Source: Triplophysa rosa
Lineage: Eukaryota; Chordata; Actinopteri; Cypriniformes; Nemacheilidae
NCBI RefSeq assembly: GCF_024868665.1
Contig: NC_079908.1
Span: 1,284,753 to 1,348,752 of the forward strand
Length of the DNA: 64,000 nucleotides
Direction: 5' to 3'
Position numbers and translations under genes: made by a program. The notes below the pieces were generated by a model. The model had not been told where the DNA came from. It saw only the letters and a list, made by a program, of their open reading frames with translations, and made no database searches. Below, one piece after another: positions 48,178 through 58,392 of the stretch; positions within the stretch are counted from its first letter, which is position 1, and each line of letters starts with the position of its first letter.

Positions 48178-51100
48178 AGAGATTCCAGATTGACATCGCC
48201 GCGCTCTCCGAAACCCGACTGGCTGATGATGGGCAGCTGAAGGAGGAAAAAGGCAAATACACTTTCTTTTGGAAAGGAAAGCCTGCAAACGAGCCACGCA
48301 TCCACGGTGTCGGTTTTGCTATTAAGAACAGCCTCATCAACCACCTCTATGAACTCCCTGTGGGCATCAATGAACGCCTGATGACCATACGCCTGATGCT
48401 TGCAAGCAGTCAAATGGCCACTGTTATTAGTGCTTATGCTCCAACACTTGATGCACAGAATGAAGTAAAGGAGACCTTTTATGCTGACCTTGACAAAACT
48501 CTATCCAAAGTCCCCAAAGGGGACAAGATAATCTTACTTGGGGATTTCAATGCCAGAGTGGGACGAAACCACCTTTTATGGAGAGGCACGCTAGGGAAAG
48601 AAGGGGTTGGAAACACAAACTCCAATGGCATACTATTATTGACAAAGTGCTCAGAACACAACCTGGTCATCACCAACACACTCTTTCACCAAAAGAACAC
48701 ATTCAAAACATCATGGATGCATCCTCGCTCTAAACTCTGGCACCTCATCGACTACGTCATCATCCGCACCAAAGACCGTCGTGATGTATTAAATACCAGA
48801 GCAATGACCAGTGCAGATGAATGCTGGACTGACCATCGTCTCATTCGCTCCATCATGTTTATCCACCTGATGTGTAAAAGAAGGATGCAGAAAAGAAAGA
48901 GCCGGCCAAAACTTAACATCGAGCGTCTGGGTGAGTTCACCTACCAACAACAGCTCCAGTCGGCTCTCAGTGTAGACCTGCCCAAGCAGTATCCAACTGA
49001 TGTTGAAAAACACTGGGGCAGGCTCTCTTCTGCCATCATTAACTGCAGCAAAAGCATCCTTGGTCACAAAAAGCTGAAACATCAAGACTGGTATGATGAA
49101 AATGACACCGAAATTCAACAGCTTCTAGACATCAAGCGGCAAACTTTTATCACCTGGCAAAATAACATCAATTGCAAGGTTAAAAGAGTAGCTCATGACA
49201 AAGCGAAGGCAGCCGTCCAACTGAACATTAGGAAACTGAAGAACCAGTGGTGGACAAAGAAGGCTCTGGAGATCCAGCAGCTTGCTGACTCTGGAGACAC
49301 CAGAGGATTCTTTGATGCCACAAGAGCGGTATATGGCCCTAGCTGCCGTTGCCTAACCCCACTTCGCTCTAAAGATGGGCTCACGCTGCTGAAAGATAAG
49401 GAAGCAATAGCAAACAGGTGGAAAGAGCATTACGGGGATCTTCTGAACAGGGACACCACTCCTGAGATGGAGGCCCTCGAAAAACTCCCTCAACAGCCTA
49501 TAAATGAGAGCATGGGGGAACCACCCAGCCTGAAAGAGGTGCAGGATGCTATTAGGAAGATGAAGAACAACAAGGCTGCTGGTCCGGATGGCATTCCAGC
49601 AGAAGTCCTAAAGGAAGGCGGCCCTGATCTCCTTAAACACATCCATGCCCTGCTTTATAAAATATGGGAACAAGAGAAAATCCCTGCACAACTTAAGGAT
49701 GCCCTGGTTGTCTCCATCTTTAAGAAAGGAGACAAGGCAACCTGCGGGAACTACCGTGGCATTTCTCTCCTGTCCACCACAGGGAAAGCCCTGGCTTGGG
49801 TTTTGGCCAAGAGACTCACCCCTCTGTCAGAAAGCATCCTTCCAGAGTCTCAGAGTGGTTTTCGTCCAAACAGAGGCACTGTAGATATGATATTCATTGC
49901 TCGCCAACTTCAAGAAAAATGCCGGGAACAAAATCTACCACTATACATGGCCTTCATAGATCTCAGCAAAGCCTTTGATTCAGTGAACCGTCAGGTCCTC
50001 TGGCTGGTTCTGGCAAAGATTGGCTGCCCAGGAAAATATATACGGGTACTGAGACTGCTACATGATAACATGTTAGCTACAGTCCTCAGTGGCAGTGGGG
50101 ATGAAACAGAACCCTTCAGGGTCAACACGGGAGTCAAACAAGGATGTGTCATTGCTCCAACACTGTTCTCCATCTTCATTGCTGCTATCCTCCATCTTAC
50201 AGGTAAACATCTGCCCCAGGGAGTCAAGATCATGTGCAGAACAGACGGGCAACTGTTTAACATCAATAGATTCAGGGCAAAAGGTCTAACCACTACTTTA
50301 TCAATCATGGAGCTACAGTATGCGGACGACAACGCCCTTGTAGCACTCTCAGAAGAGGACCTACAGTGCATTTTGGTTGCCTTCACAAAAGCATACAAAC
50401 AGCTGGGTCTAGCCATCAACATAAAAAAGACTCAAATTCTCTATCAGACACCACCAAACAGTACTCCTGTCCTGCCCCCAAATATCTCAATTGACAACAT
50501 CAAATTGGAAAATGTGGATCACTTCCAATATCTGGGCAGCCTCCTATCATCCAAGGGCAGCCTCCTATCATCCAAAGCCAACATTGACGATGAAATACAC
50601 CACCACCTCAGCTGTGCCAGTGGGGCTTTTTCAAGGCTCAGGAAAAGGGTTTTTGAGAACCGTGACCTTCTGGCAAAAACCAAAATCCTGGTCTACAAAG
50701 CCGTAATGCTACCCACTCTACTGTATGGATCAGAGGCCTGGACCACATACAGTAGGCACTTAAAGGCGCTAGAGGCATATCACCAGAGATGCCTCCGGAA
50801 AATCATCAGGATCAGTTGGGAGGATAGACGCACTAACACCAGCATCCTGAAGGAGGCTGGTATCCCCACCATCACTGCCACCATTGCTCAACATCAGCTC
50901 AGATGGACCGGTCACGTTGTCCGTATGCCTGACTTTCGCCTTCCAAAACAAGTCTTCTACTCCCAGCTTGCTGAAGGAAAACGTGCCCCAGGAGGCCAAA
51001 AGAAGAGGTATAAGGACAACATTAAAACAAACATCAAAAAGTTCCACATAGACCTTAAGACTTGGGAGGACATGACAAAAAATAGGGCGACATGGAGAAA

Positions 51101-51341
51101 CCTTGTCCATGAGGGCGCTGCACTATATAATGAGGAGCTCCACCATGCTGCAGAACACAAACGCAGACTCAGAAAGGAGAGAGCATCCACCAAAAAGGTC
51201 CAGTCCAAACCCTCCATCACTTTCACCTGCCCACATTGCACAAGAGCAATCGGGTCCAGGATCGGACTCTATGCTCATCTGAAGACCCACAAGGACCAAG
51301 AAGGAGGACAGTCATACTCGACTACGAGTGACCGCCGATGA
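48087..51341 (+). CDS. LINE endonuclease/reverse transcriptase (ORF2-type)
   Basis: 1,084 sense codons after a TAA at 48084-48086; the first ATG is at 48117. Numbering from the GTG at 48105, an apurinic-type (EEP) endonuclease domain fills residues 1-250: Ser-Glu-Thr-Arg (E36), Gly-Asp-Phe-Asn (D147, N149) and Trp-Thr-Asp-His-Arg (D243, H244). Reverse transcriptase follows, with Ala-Ala-Gly-Pro-Asp-Gly-Ile-Pro near 491, Phe-Ile-Asp-Leu-Ser-Lys-Ala-Phe-Asp (D619) and Tyr-Ala-Asp-Asp (739-742). The C-terminus has a Trp-Thr-Gly-His-Val-Val-Arg-Met block and ends with a C2H2 finger (Cys-x2-Cys-x12-His-x3-His). The endonuclease start Gly-Ala-Trp-Asn-Val-Arg lies before the first ATG, so initiation is unusual. 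A 7-residue in-frame duplication (Gly-Ser-Leu-Leu-Ser-Ser-Lys) lies at 50535-50576. All catalytic residues are present. Confidence 0.92.
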   Translation, partial: YIGAWNVRTLMDNKASDRPERRTAIISRELKRFQIDIAALSETRLADDGQLKEEKGKYTFFWKGKPANEPRIHGVGFAIKNSLINHLYELPVGINERLMTIRLMLASSQMATVISAYAPTLDAQNEVKETFYADLDKTLSKVPKGDKIILLGDFNARVGRNHLLWRGTLGKEGVGNTNSNGILLLTKCSEHNLVITNTLFHQKNTFKTSWMHPRSKLWHLIDYVIIRTKDRRDVLNTRAMTSADECWTDHRLIRSIMFIHLMCKRRMQKRKSRPKLNIERLGEFTYQQQLQSALSVDLPKQYPTDVEKHWGRLSSAIINCSKSILGHKKLKHQDWYDENDTEIQQLLDIKRQTFITWQNNINCKVKRVAHDKAKAAVQLNIRKLKNQWWTKKALEIQQLADSGDTRGFFDATRAVYGPSCRCLTPLRSKDGLTLLKDKEAIANRWKEHYGDLLNRDTTPEMEALEKLPQQPINESMGEPPSLKEVQDAIRKMKNNKAAGPDGIPAEVLKEGGPDLLKHIHALLYKIWEQEKIPAQLKDALVVSIFKKGDKATCGNYRGISLLSTTGKALAWVLAKRLTPLSESILPESQSGFRPNRGTVDMIFIARQLQEKCREQNLPLYMAFIDLSKAFDSVNRQVLWLVLAKIGCPGKYIRVLRLLHDNMLATVLSGSGDETEPFRVNTGVKQGCVIAPTLFSIFIAAILHLTGKHLPQGVKIMCRTDGQLFNINRFRAKGLTTTLSIMELQYADDNALVALSEEDLQCILVAFTKAYKQLGLAINIKKTQILYQTPPNSTPVLPPNISIDNIKLENVDHFQYLGSLLSSKGSLLSSKANIDDEIHHHLSCASGAFSRLRKRVFENRDLLAKTKILVYKAVMLPTLLYGSEAWTTYSRHLKALEAYHQRCLRKIIRISWEDRRTNTSILKEAGIPTITATIAQHQLRWTGHVVRMPDFRLPKQVFYSQLAEGKRAPGGQKKRYKDNIKTNIKKFHIDLKTWEDMTKNRATWRNLVHEGAALYNEELHHAAEHKRRLRKERASTKKVQSKPSITFTCPHCTRAIGSRIGLYAHLKTHKDQEGGQSYSTTSDRR

Positions 51342-51360
51342 TGATGATGGTAGTGTTGTA

Positions 51361-52351
51361 CTAAATAAAGAACATGAACCCTCACATGTTTATTTACTCA
51401 CTGCACATCTGTTTAGATGAAATGCTTTAAAAACACAGCGTCTGTCCCCATCTGTAACATGATGCTGGGCTGTATGATGGGATATGCGGTTTGGGATTCA
51501 TTGCATTGATCTGAATCTTGTAAAAGAGTGAAAGGATTTTCAAACTGCTGTAAGAACATCTGGATGAAATGTAGCTGACTTTATTACTCGACTGTTGAAC
51601 CTGCCAATAAACAAGAAACAAATACCTTTTAAAAGAGACCAAAATTACATTTCTAAAAGTCTGAAATACAGTACAAGATCAGTCTGTGTCTTCTATTTTA
51701 AATTTTAGATAACTTCAAGTTTACAGCCCATATTTTAATTCAAAAAAATGTTTTTCCCAGTCCTGAGCTGAGCATTCATCTCTATTAATATAATAATTTT
51801 CATTGCTATCTATTATCTATAAATCGTGTTGACTATATAATTGGATTATAAGCTTTAAAACAAATAACAGAAAAGAAAATTCTTGATCTCAATAGGCAGA
51901 CGTAAGTTCTGATAACAATCAAAGACATGATTAAACCATAAAGAGAATGTAAAGATCAAAAACATGCCAATGCCTTGATCTGTGTGTTTTATTTTTGGTT
52001 TGATGCAGTTAATGTAATGTTCAGTAATGTTTCTAGTGGTTAATAATGTAATGATATATAATAATAGAGTTGGGGACTGAAACACCTTTCACAGCATTAA
52101 AGTCGCCATGAAATTAAAAATTATCATTTGAATTGTTTTACACAGTGTTGCAGTATTTATTATAAATGATTTATCCATGCACATCATTATTTAAAAAAAA
52201 TTCATTTGCACTTGTAAACTTTGATCAAAAACGTTAAGCTCTTCCCCCTCTGGAAAGATCTCTCTTCTCTTTATGGTCAGGTGGAATGGCGCGATGGCAG
52301 GGCTGCAATGACTGACAGATTGCAAACTGGCGTTCAAATCTTTCACCTTTT
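51361..52351. other. No gene seen
   Basis: AT-rich non-coding DNA after the LINE. Confidence 0.55.
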
Positions 52352-52649
52352 AAAGGGGTCATATGACACGGCTAAAACGAATATTGTGGTTTGTTTTAGA
52401 TGTAATGCTATGTGTATATGCTATTTAAGGTTGAAAAACGTTGTATTTTCCACATACCGTGCATGTTTGTATCTCCTCTTTGCCCCGCCTCTCTGAAACG
52501 TGCAGATTTTTTACAAAGCTCATCGCTCTGAAAACTGAGGTGTGCTATGATTGGCCAGTTTAATCAGTGCGTAGTGATTGGTCGAATACTGCAAGCGTGT
52601 GAGGGAAATGTAAAAACTTCTTACCATATTTGGAACATCAGAGTTTAAC

Positions 52650-52851
52650 GATGATAGAAAACACTTTGGATGCGAGCAACATTAGTGCACACAGCTCGGT
52701 TCCAGTTGAAAATCCCCTGCAGCTGGGAAACTTTGTGACTGTGAGACGCCGTAGTCGCAGGACAAAACATCACTCAACCGTTCCGATTACAGTCTTGAAC
52801 AGGTTTGCCCCACTCAGTGACGCACTGAGAAACCTGCTGAAAGTGCCCTAG
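52650..52851 (+). pseudogene. LINE 5' coding remnant
   Basis: 67 codons from an ATG. They include a basic Arg-Arg-Arg-Ser-Arg-Arg stretch and Asn-Arg-Phe-Ala-Pro-Leu-Ser-Asp. An (N/E)RFxPLS motif is frequent near the start of the coding region of fish LINEs. It stops before any endonuclease motif. Confidence 0.5.
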
Positions 52852-52869
52852 TACTAGAAAGTACCGAAA

Positions 52870-53561
52870 ACTGCTATAAGTAACAACCAAGAATACTGTT
52901 TAACTATTGACGGATGTTCCATAAAACCCTCGTCATCAGCAAAGAATCTTGGCGTTCTATTCGATAGTAATCTGTCATTTGAGAGCCACGTCGCCAACAC
53001 CTGTAAAATTGCGTTTTTCCATCTTAAGAATATATCTAAACTATGTCAATGCTGTCAATGTCAGATACAGAGAAGTTAATTCATGCATTCATGACATCAA
53101 GGCTAGATTACTGTAATGCACTGTTAGGTGGTTCCCCTGCAGGCTTATTACAAAAACTCCAACTGGTCCAAAATGCGGCAGCTCGAGTTCTTACACGTAC
53201 AAAAAAGTATGAACATATTAGCCCGGTTCTGTCAACCTTGCACTGGTTACCTATAAAGCATCGCGTTAACTTTAAAATCTTGCTTATTACCTATAAAGCC
53301 CTACATGGTTTAGCACAATACTTGAATGAACTCCTCTTGTATTACAGTCCTTCACGTGCATTACGCTCTCGGGCATCCTGTGAGTTGGTAATACCTAGAA
53401 TTTCAAAATCAAGTGCAGGTGGTAGATCCTTTTTGGTAGATCTAGTGCCTAAACTTTGGAATAGTCTTCCCTGCACTGTCCGGGAGGCAGACACACTCTG
53501 TCAGTTTAAATCTAGACTAAAGACGCATCTTTTTAATCTTGCATACACTACTCTTCCATAA
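52870..53561 (+). pseudogene. LINE reverse transcriptase, C-terminal part
   Basis: Two frames joined by a frame change near 53040. The first has Leu-Gly-Val-Leu-Phe-Asp-Ser-Asn-Leu-Ser-Phe. The second (53043-53561) has Ser-Arg-Leu-Asp-Tyr-Cys-Asn-Ala-Leu-Leu, Val-Gln-Asn-Ala-Ala-Ala-Arg and Leu-His-Trp-Leu-Pro. It ends with Pro-Lys-Leu-Trp-Asn-Ser-Leu-Pro and Phe-Lys-Ser-Arg-Leu-Lys-Thr-His-Leu-Phe. This block order is the C-terminal hallmark of CR1/L2/Rex-type LINE proteins. The catalytic RT core is absent. Confidence 0.88.
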
Positions 53562-53717
53562 TATAAATCTTCAGAGGGTTTAGGCTGCATTAGTTAGATC
53601 AACCGGAACCAAAAACACAACTGATGTACTTGTTGCATCAAAGAGTGCAGAACAGTGCTCTACTCTCAGCCAGTCTTGTCTCATTGTTCCAAGGTTACCA
53701 CAGCGAGCAGGATGCAG

Positions 53718-53925
53718 TTCATGGCCTGACCTGGTGGTAGAGTGGAGAATGGGAAGCGGCGACCTGACAAGAGCTGAGATGATAGAGCTGGATAAAGAAG
53801 GACGCGGTCACCTGACACGTCTTCATGGCCTGACCTGATGGTAGAGCGGAGAATGGGAAGCGGCGACCTGACAAGAGCTGAGATGATAGAGCTGGATAAA
53901 GAAGGACGCGGTCACCTGACACGTC
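53718..53925. repeat. 104-bp tandem duplication
   Basis: Two units, 53718-53821 and 53822-53925, each starting TTCATGGCCTGACCTG and ending CACCTGACACGTC, with only a couple of differences. They lie in the LINE 3' UTR, so the duplication is recent relative to the LINE. Confidence 0.9.
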
Positions 53926-54304
53926 TTCACCACAAAATTTCAAATGCTATTAGATTATTAATGATAATCTTAAACTATAATTTATTTTATTACTAAGTTT
54001 ATTTATCTTATTTAGCCTTGTTGTGCAAGTTCTCTGGAGCTTGTGCAGAGGCAGCAGCTTTTGCCAGAGGGGAACTGGAATCCCCTGGTTGGGCTGGGTT
54101 CTCCTGAGGTTTTTTTTCTCCATTAGAGTTTTGGGTTCCTCGCCACCGTTTGCATACTGTTTTTTGCACTATTTGCCTGGCCAGGGGCGGCTGCTTTAGA
54201 ATTTTAAAGTTTTACTTAATTAATATTGCATATAGGAATTTACAGTCTGTTCTATTTGACCTGTGCTTCTCTCTCCTTTATCTTAAATGTTTGCTCTCAC
54301 TGAG

Positions 54305-54482
54305 CGTGTGTGTGTGCGCGTGTCTGTGTGTGCGTACTTGTCTGTGTACGTGTGTGTGTGCGTGCGTGCGCATCCGTGTGTGTGTGTGTGTGTGTGCGTG
54401 CGTGCGTGCGTGTGTGTGTGCGTGTGTGTGCGTGTGTGTGTGTGTCTATGTCTATGTGTGTTAGTACGTGTGCATATTGTGT
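54305..54482. repeat. Long TG-rich microsatellite
   Basis: Imperfect (TG)n with CG-containing interruptions (GCGTGCGTGC). It lies in the LINE 3' UTR and gives long spurious Cys/Val and Thr/His frames on both strands. Confidence 0.92.
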
Positions 54483-54973
54483 GTGTGGAGTGTTTTGTAT
54501 GTGGGTATGTCTGTCTTCTGTGTTTTAAACTTTTTCTTGTTTTTGCAGGTACAACTTTAATTGTTTTGCTTATAGTCAATATGTCTCATGTACAGCTGCT
54601 TTGTAACAATGAAAATTGTAAAAAGCGCTATATAAATAAAGTTGAGTTGAGTTGAGTTAATAGTATCGAACACATTCAATCATAATTAAGATTGTTCTCT
54701 GAGAAAGTATTTCAGCAAGACTTGAAGAAAACACGTGTGGCTTTGAATTGGTGGTCAGTATAAAATGTCTGGACTCATGATGGAGTTTATTTGTTCTCTT
54801 CGTGGTGTTTTCAGTACAGCAGTGGCCACGGGGGTCATCCTGCAATGAAGAACGTGACATGAAACGACCTGTCTGCCTTTCTGCTGTCTCACTGCTCACA
54901 GACACGACACACTTTCATTAACCCCGCACACAATAACACGCACACACACTCAGAGGTCACACCAACACATGAG

Positions 54974-55001
54974 CATGTGTGTGTGTGTGTGTGTGTGTGT
55001 G
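54974..55001. repeat. (TG)n microsatellite
   Basis: Uninterrupted run of about 14 TG units. Confidence 0.93.
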
Positions 55002-55207
55002 TTCATGTTTGTATATCCCGGTGGGGACCTAAACCTGAATACACACCAACACATGGGGACTCGTGTCACTGTGGGGACCAAAATTTACCCAGGGGCAAAA
55101 AAGCTAATAAATTGTACAGAACGATGTTTTTTACAAATCTAAAAATGCAAAAAGTGTTCTATGATCTTTAGGTTTAGGGATAGGGTTAGGGATAGGGGAT
55201 AGAATAT

Positions 55208-55687
55208 TGTCATGGTTCTGTCCCACCTTGTCTTGCTTTTCTTGACCTAGTGGCAGAACCATGATAGAACCTCTTGTTTTATGTGGAGAGAGTCAGTTTT
55301 GGCATTCCATATACTCCCTCTCTCCGGTGTGGCGTCTCTGTTCCCGCCCTTTCGTCTCCTCGTTATTGTTTGTTAAATAGTTCATGTCCTGCACCTGTTC
55401 CCCTCTTGATTTATCCCCTTTATAATGCCCTTGTGTCTTCTGTCTCGTGCTGGTTCATTGTACTGTGTCGTGTTTGTGTAATGTGGTGAGTTCCTGTCTT
55501 TGAGTTAGTTTAGTTTATTTTGTAGTTGTGTTGTGTTTTAGTCTAGTCCTGTTAGTCTTGTTCCTGTTTCCATGTTTGTTACTTTACCCCCACGTGGGTC
55601 TTTGTTTTGTTGCTTTTTATTTATTAAGTGTTTGTCTGCACCTGGGTCCTCTGTCTCCGTGTCTCTCACCACCCACCATCCATGACA
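55208..55687 (+). mobile_element. Solo LTR, 480 bp, 6-bp target duplication
   Basis: TGTCATGGTTCTGTCCC to CCATCCATGACA, flanked by GAATAT at 55202-55207 and 55688-55693. A TTTATAATGCCC promoter-like motif lies near 55420. It is the same family as the minus-strand LTR at 19786-20306; shared words include GCACCTGTTCCCCTCTTGAT and GCACCTGGGTCC. Confidence 0.85.
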
Positions 55688-55693
55688 GAATAT

Positions 55694-57443
55694 ACAGTTT
55701 GTACAGTATAAAAACATTACGCCTATGGACTGTCCCCACGGGGATAGTCAACCAAGGCCTGTGTGTGTGCGTGCGTGTGCGTGTGTTTTAGATGTCTGAA
55801 CAGTTGAACGGTCTGTGAAGTTCATTCTGATTTGATCCAGATTTCATCATTCAGAGGGCTGGAGATGTGAAGTCTTACAGTTATTCAGTCCTTCTGCTCT
55901 CGCTCTCCTGCAGGTCAAATACACCTCTGAACCTAACGTAAAGAAAAAGTCAACATACAGTTTTAGTATCAATTAATGGAATGGACATTTTCTTCTTTAG
56001 ATTGATCCTTAGGCTCTGTGGGATTAAACAAAGCGCAGTGACATTTTGAGATTCAAAGTTATAAAAATAAGGAATAAGCAGGTTCACCCTATTTTAAGGG
56101 CTAAAATTTTGGTTTTATTAAATATTAATCTAATCATAAAAATACAATTCTAGCAAGAGCTTCTACTGTGTGTTCTTTTGTGTTTTGACTATAGCTCAAA
56201 TCAACACGACTTTAGAGAGCAGAACATCAGTCCATCAAACACAAATGAGTAACATTTTAATCGAGCTGTTTATATTCTGCACCTTCATAAAATGTGCAAT
56301 CCTGCTTAAATACCAGACACACATCACTAACCGAGTGAACTTCAGTCATGAATGAACACTGACACCATGTGTGTTCTCGTGGAACTGCGTCTGTCTGTGT
56401 TCCGATGATCACTTCAACTTATGTAGCTGTGACTTTCTACATCAAATGTTAAGACGTTAGGCAATGTATCATTCATGAAACATACAGTAATGATTTGACA
56501 ACATTCCCCACGTGTTTCTTCTACAAACAAAACTATAAAATTGGTTTACGTCTGTTCTGAAAAAAAGTGTCCTCCTTGTTTAAGCACAACAAACAAGTTT
56601 TTGTGGTTCGGCATTAAACTTCTGATGACACACAGCATACAATCTGCAAAAAGTAACGTTTCATCCCATCAGGACTCTGGCTAACAGATTTTGGTCTTAT
56701 GATCAGTGTCTTGGTTTGCCATGAGGTGCAAATCAATCCAAGAGAACGATCTACAGAATTGTGTGGTAAAGTTTGAAAAGTGAACTGTACAGAACTGTGC
56801 GGTTGATGAGAATCAGGTTCATTTTCACTTTAACCCTCCATTAGCACTCTTCTGTCGGCTGATGCTGTGATGTATAATGCATGTTGTCAATCACATCCAG
56901 AAGAGCCGTAAAAGCCTAAAGGAAGAGATGAGATGAGGCCGAATAAAAATGCCCATTTAACTCTCTCAAATATTCTCTGTTAACTTTGCAGAGCTTTGAA
57001 CATGTGAGTTAATATTCAGAAGCTGACACCTCTTCTATCTCCTGAGCTCATCACATATCAATGACAGAGAATCATTCGACAAAACTCACTTTCACACCAT
57101 TGCTTGATTTTACACACTGATACTTGCTGTGAATGTTCTTCGTCGATGTTGGTGTGGGAGAAGTAAAGGATGAAGAGTCATCCTGAGCGTGAACGCTTGG
57201 CTTGAATATAGTATTTCACATTGGGGTCAAACACATGAAACCAGACACGCTGAAAAATAATGCCATGGGAAAAATAAAGAGCAATGTAGACTTACATCAA
57301 AAAGAAATTATGAGTAAAGAAATAAAGTCTCATATATTTGAGATGAAGGCTGGAAACTTTACTATCCGCTCTCATTTTGAAGACATTCATACGCAGGTAG
57401 ATTTTTCAGCATTGAAGCACACGTGCATGTGTAGATCAATGTA
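55694..57443. other. No gene seen
   Basis: Non-coding, AT-rich; short TG run near 55760-55790. Confidence 0.55.
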
Positions 57444-57735
57444 CAGGTGCTGGTCATATAGGCTAATTAGAATATCATCAAAAAGTTGATTTATTTCACT
57501 AATTCCATTCAAAAAGTGAAACTTGTGTATTATATTCATTCATTACACACAGACTGATATATTTCAAATGTTTATTTCTTTTAATTTGATGATTATAACT
57601 GACAACTAATGAAAATCCCAAATTCAGTATCTCAGAAAATTTGAATATTACTTAAGACCAATACAAAGAAAGGATTTTTAGAAATCTTGGCCAACTGAAA
57701 AGTATGAACATGAAAAGTATGAGCATGTACAGCAC

Positions 57736-58060
57736 TCAATACTTAGTTGGGGCTCCTTTTGCCTGAATTACTGCAGCAATGCGGTGTGGCATGGAGTCGA
57801 TCAGTCTGTGGCACTGCTCAGGTGTTATGAGAGGCCAGGTTGCTCTGATAGTGGCCTTCAGCTCTTCTGCATTGTTGGGTCTGGCATATCGCATCTTCCT
57901 CTTAAGGTCAGGCGAGTTTGCTGGCCAAATAAGAACAGGGATACCATGGTCCTTAAACCAGGTACTGGTAGCTTTGGTACTGTGTGCAGGTGCCAAGTCC
58001 TGTTGGAAAATGAAATCTGCATCTCCATAAAGTTGGTCAGCAGCAGGAAGCATCAGAAGC
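57736..58060 (-). pseudogene. Tc1 transposase, C-terminal part
   Basis: Minus-strand frame with Tyr-Gly-Asp-Ala-Asp-Phe-Ile-Phe-Gln-Gln-Asp-Leu-Ala-Pro-Ala-His-Ser, which holds a catalytic Asp. Trp-Pro-Ala-Asn-Ser-Pro-Asp-Leu follows. The usual Asn-Pro-Ile-Glu-Asn-Leu-Trp block is deleted (Leu is followed directly by Lys-Arg-Lys-Met), which removes the last catalytic acidic residue. It ends Ala-Lys-Gly-Ala-Pro-Thr-Lys-Tyr and a stop at 57736, the normal C-terminus of the family. Confidence 0.88.
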
Positions 58061-58390
58061 GTCTCGCCTGGGCTAAAGACAAAAAAGACTGGACTGCTGC
58101 TGAGTGGTCCAAAGTTATGTTCTCTCATGAAAGTAAATTTCGCATTTCCTTTGGAAATCAGGGTCCCAGAGTCTGGAGGAAGAGAGGAGAGGCACAGAAT
58201 CCACGTTGCTTGAGGTCCAGTGTAAAGTTTCCACAGTCAGTGATGGTTTGGGGTGCCATGTCATCTGCTGGTGTTGGTCCACTGTGTTTCCTGAGGTCGA
58301 AGGTCAACGCAGCCGTATACCAGGAAGTTTTAGAGCACTTCATGCTTCCTGCTTCTGAACAACTTTATGGAGATGCAACTTTCATGGAGA
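58048..58390 (+). pseudogene. Tc1 transposase, middle part, inverted
   Basis: Plus-strand frame with Arg-Leu-Ala-Trp-Ala-Lys, Val-Met-Phe-Ser-His-Glu-Ser-Lys-Phe, Gly-Pro-Arg-Val-Trp-Arg-Lys and Val-Met-Val-Trp-Gly-Ala-Met. His replaces the catalytic Asp normally found in FSDES. It ends with Leu-Tyr-Gly-Asp-Ala-Thr-Phe, overlapping in content the start of the minus-strand fragment. Confidence 0.85.
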
Positions 58391-58392
58391 TG

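Larger units (their letters stand above)
47389..51349 (+). mobile_element. Full-length LINE, 3,961 bp, 11-bp target duplication
   Basis: Flanked by GTAGTGTTGTA at 47378-47388 and 51350-51360. The 5' region of about 700 bp is GC-rich and has no ORF1 that I recognise. One long frame encodes endonuclease and reverse transcriptase, and the 3' end is a short GATGATGATGATG tail. The long TSD, complete 5' end and unbroken coding frame point to a fairly recent insertion by target-primed reverse transcription. I did not assign a clade with confidence. Confidence 0.88.
52352..54658 (+). mobile_element. Internally deleted LINE (Rex/CR1/L2-like group)
   Basis: The 5' region begins AAAGGGGTCATATGACACGG. 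A short 5' coding stretch (52650-52851), the last part of the reverse transcriptase (52870-53561) and the complete 3' UTR follow, ending GCGCTATATAAATAAAGTTG and a (GAGTT)n tail. Both ends of a LINE with the middle missing imply an internal deletion, not ordinary 5' truncation. No TSD was found. Confidence 0.75.
57444..58391 (-). mobile_element. Chimeric Tc1/mariner element, one end only
   Basis: Left terminal sequence CAGGTGCTGGTCATATAGGC and AATTAGAATATCATCAAAAAG, preceded by the TA expected for Tc1 insertion (57442-57443). The transposase C-terminus is on the minus strand (57736-58060), but the preceding middle part is on the plus strand (58048-58390). The right end is missing; DIRS sequence follows directly. 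Confidence 0.82.

Noticed and set aside
54150..54655. Long overlapping frames rich in Cys/Val or Thr/His
   Set aside because: They are translations of a TG/CA microsatellite in a LINE 3' UTR and not proteins.
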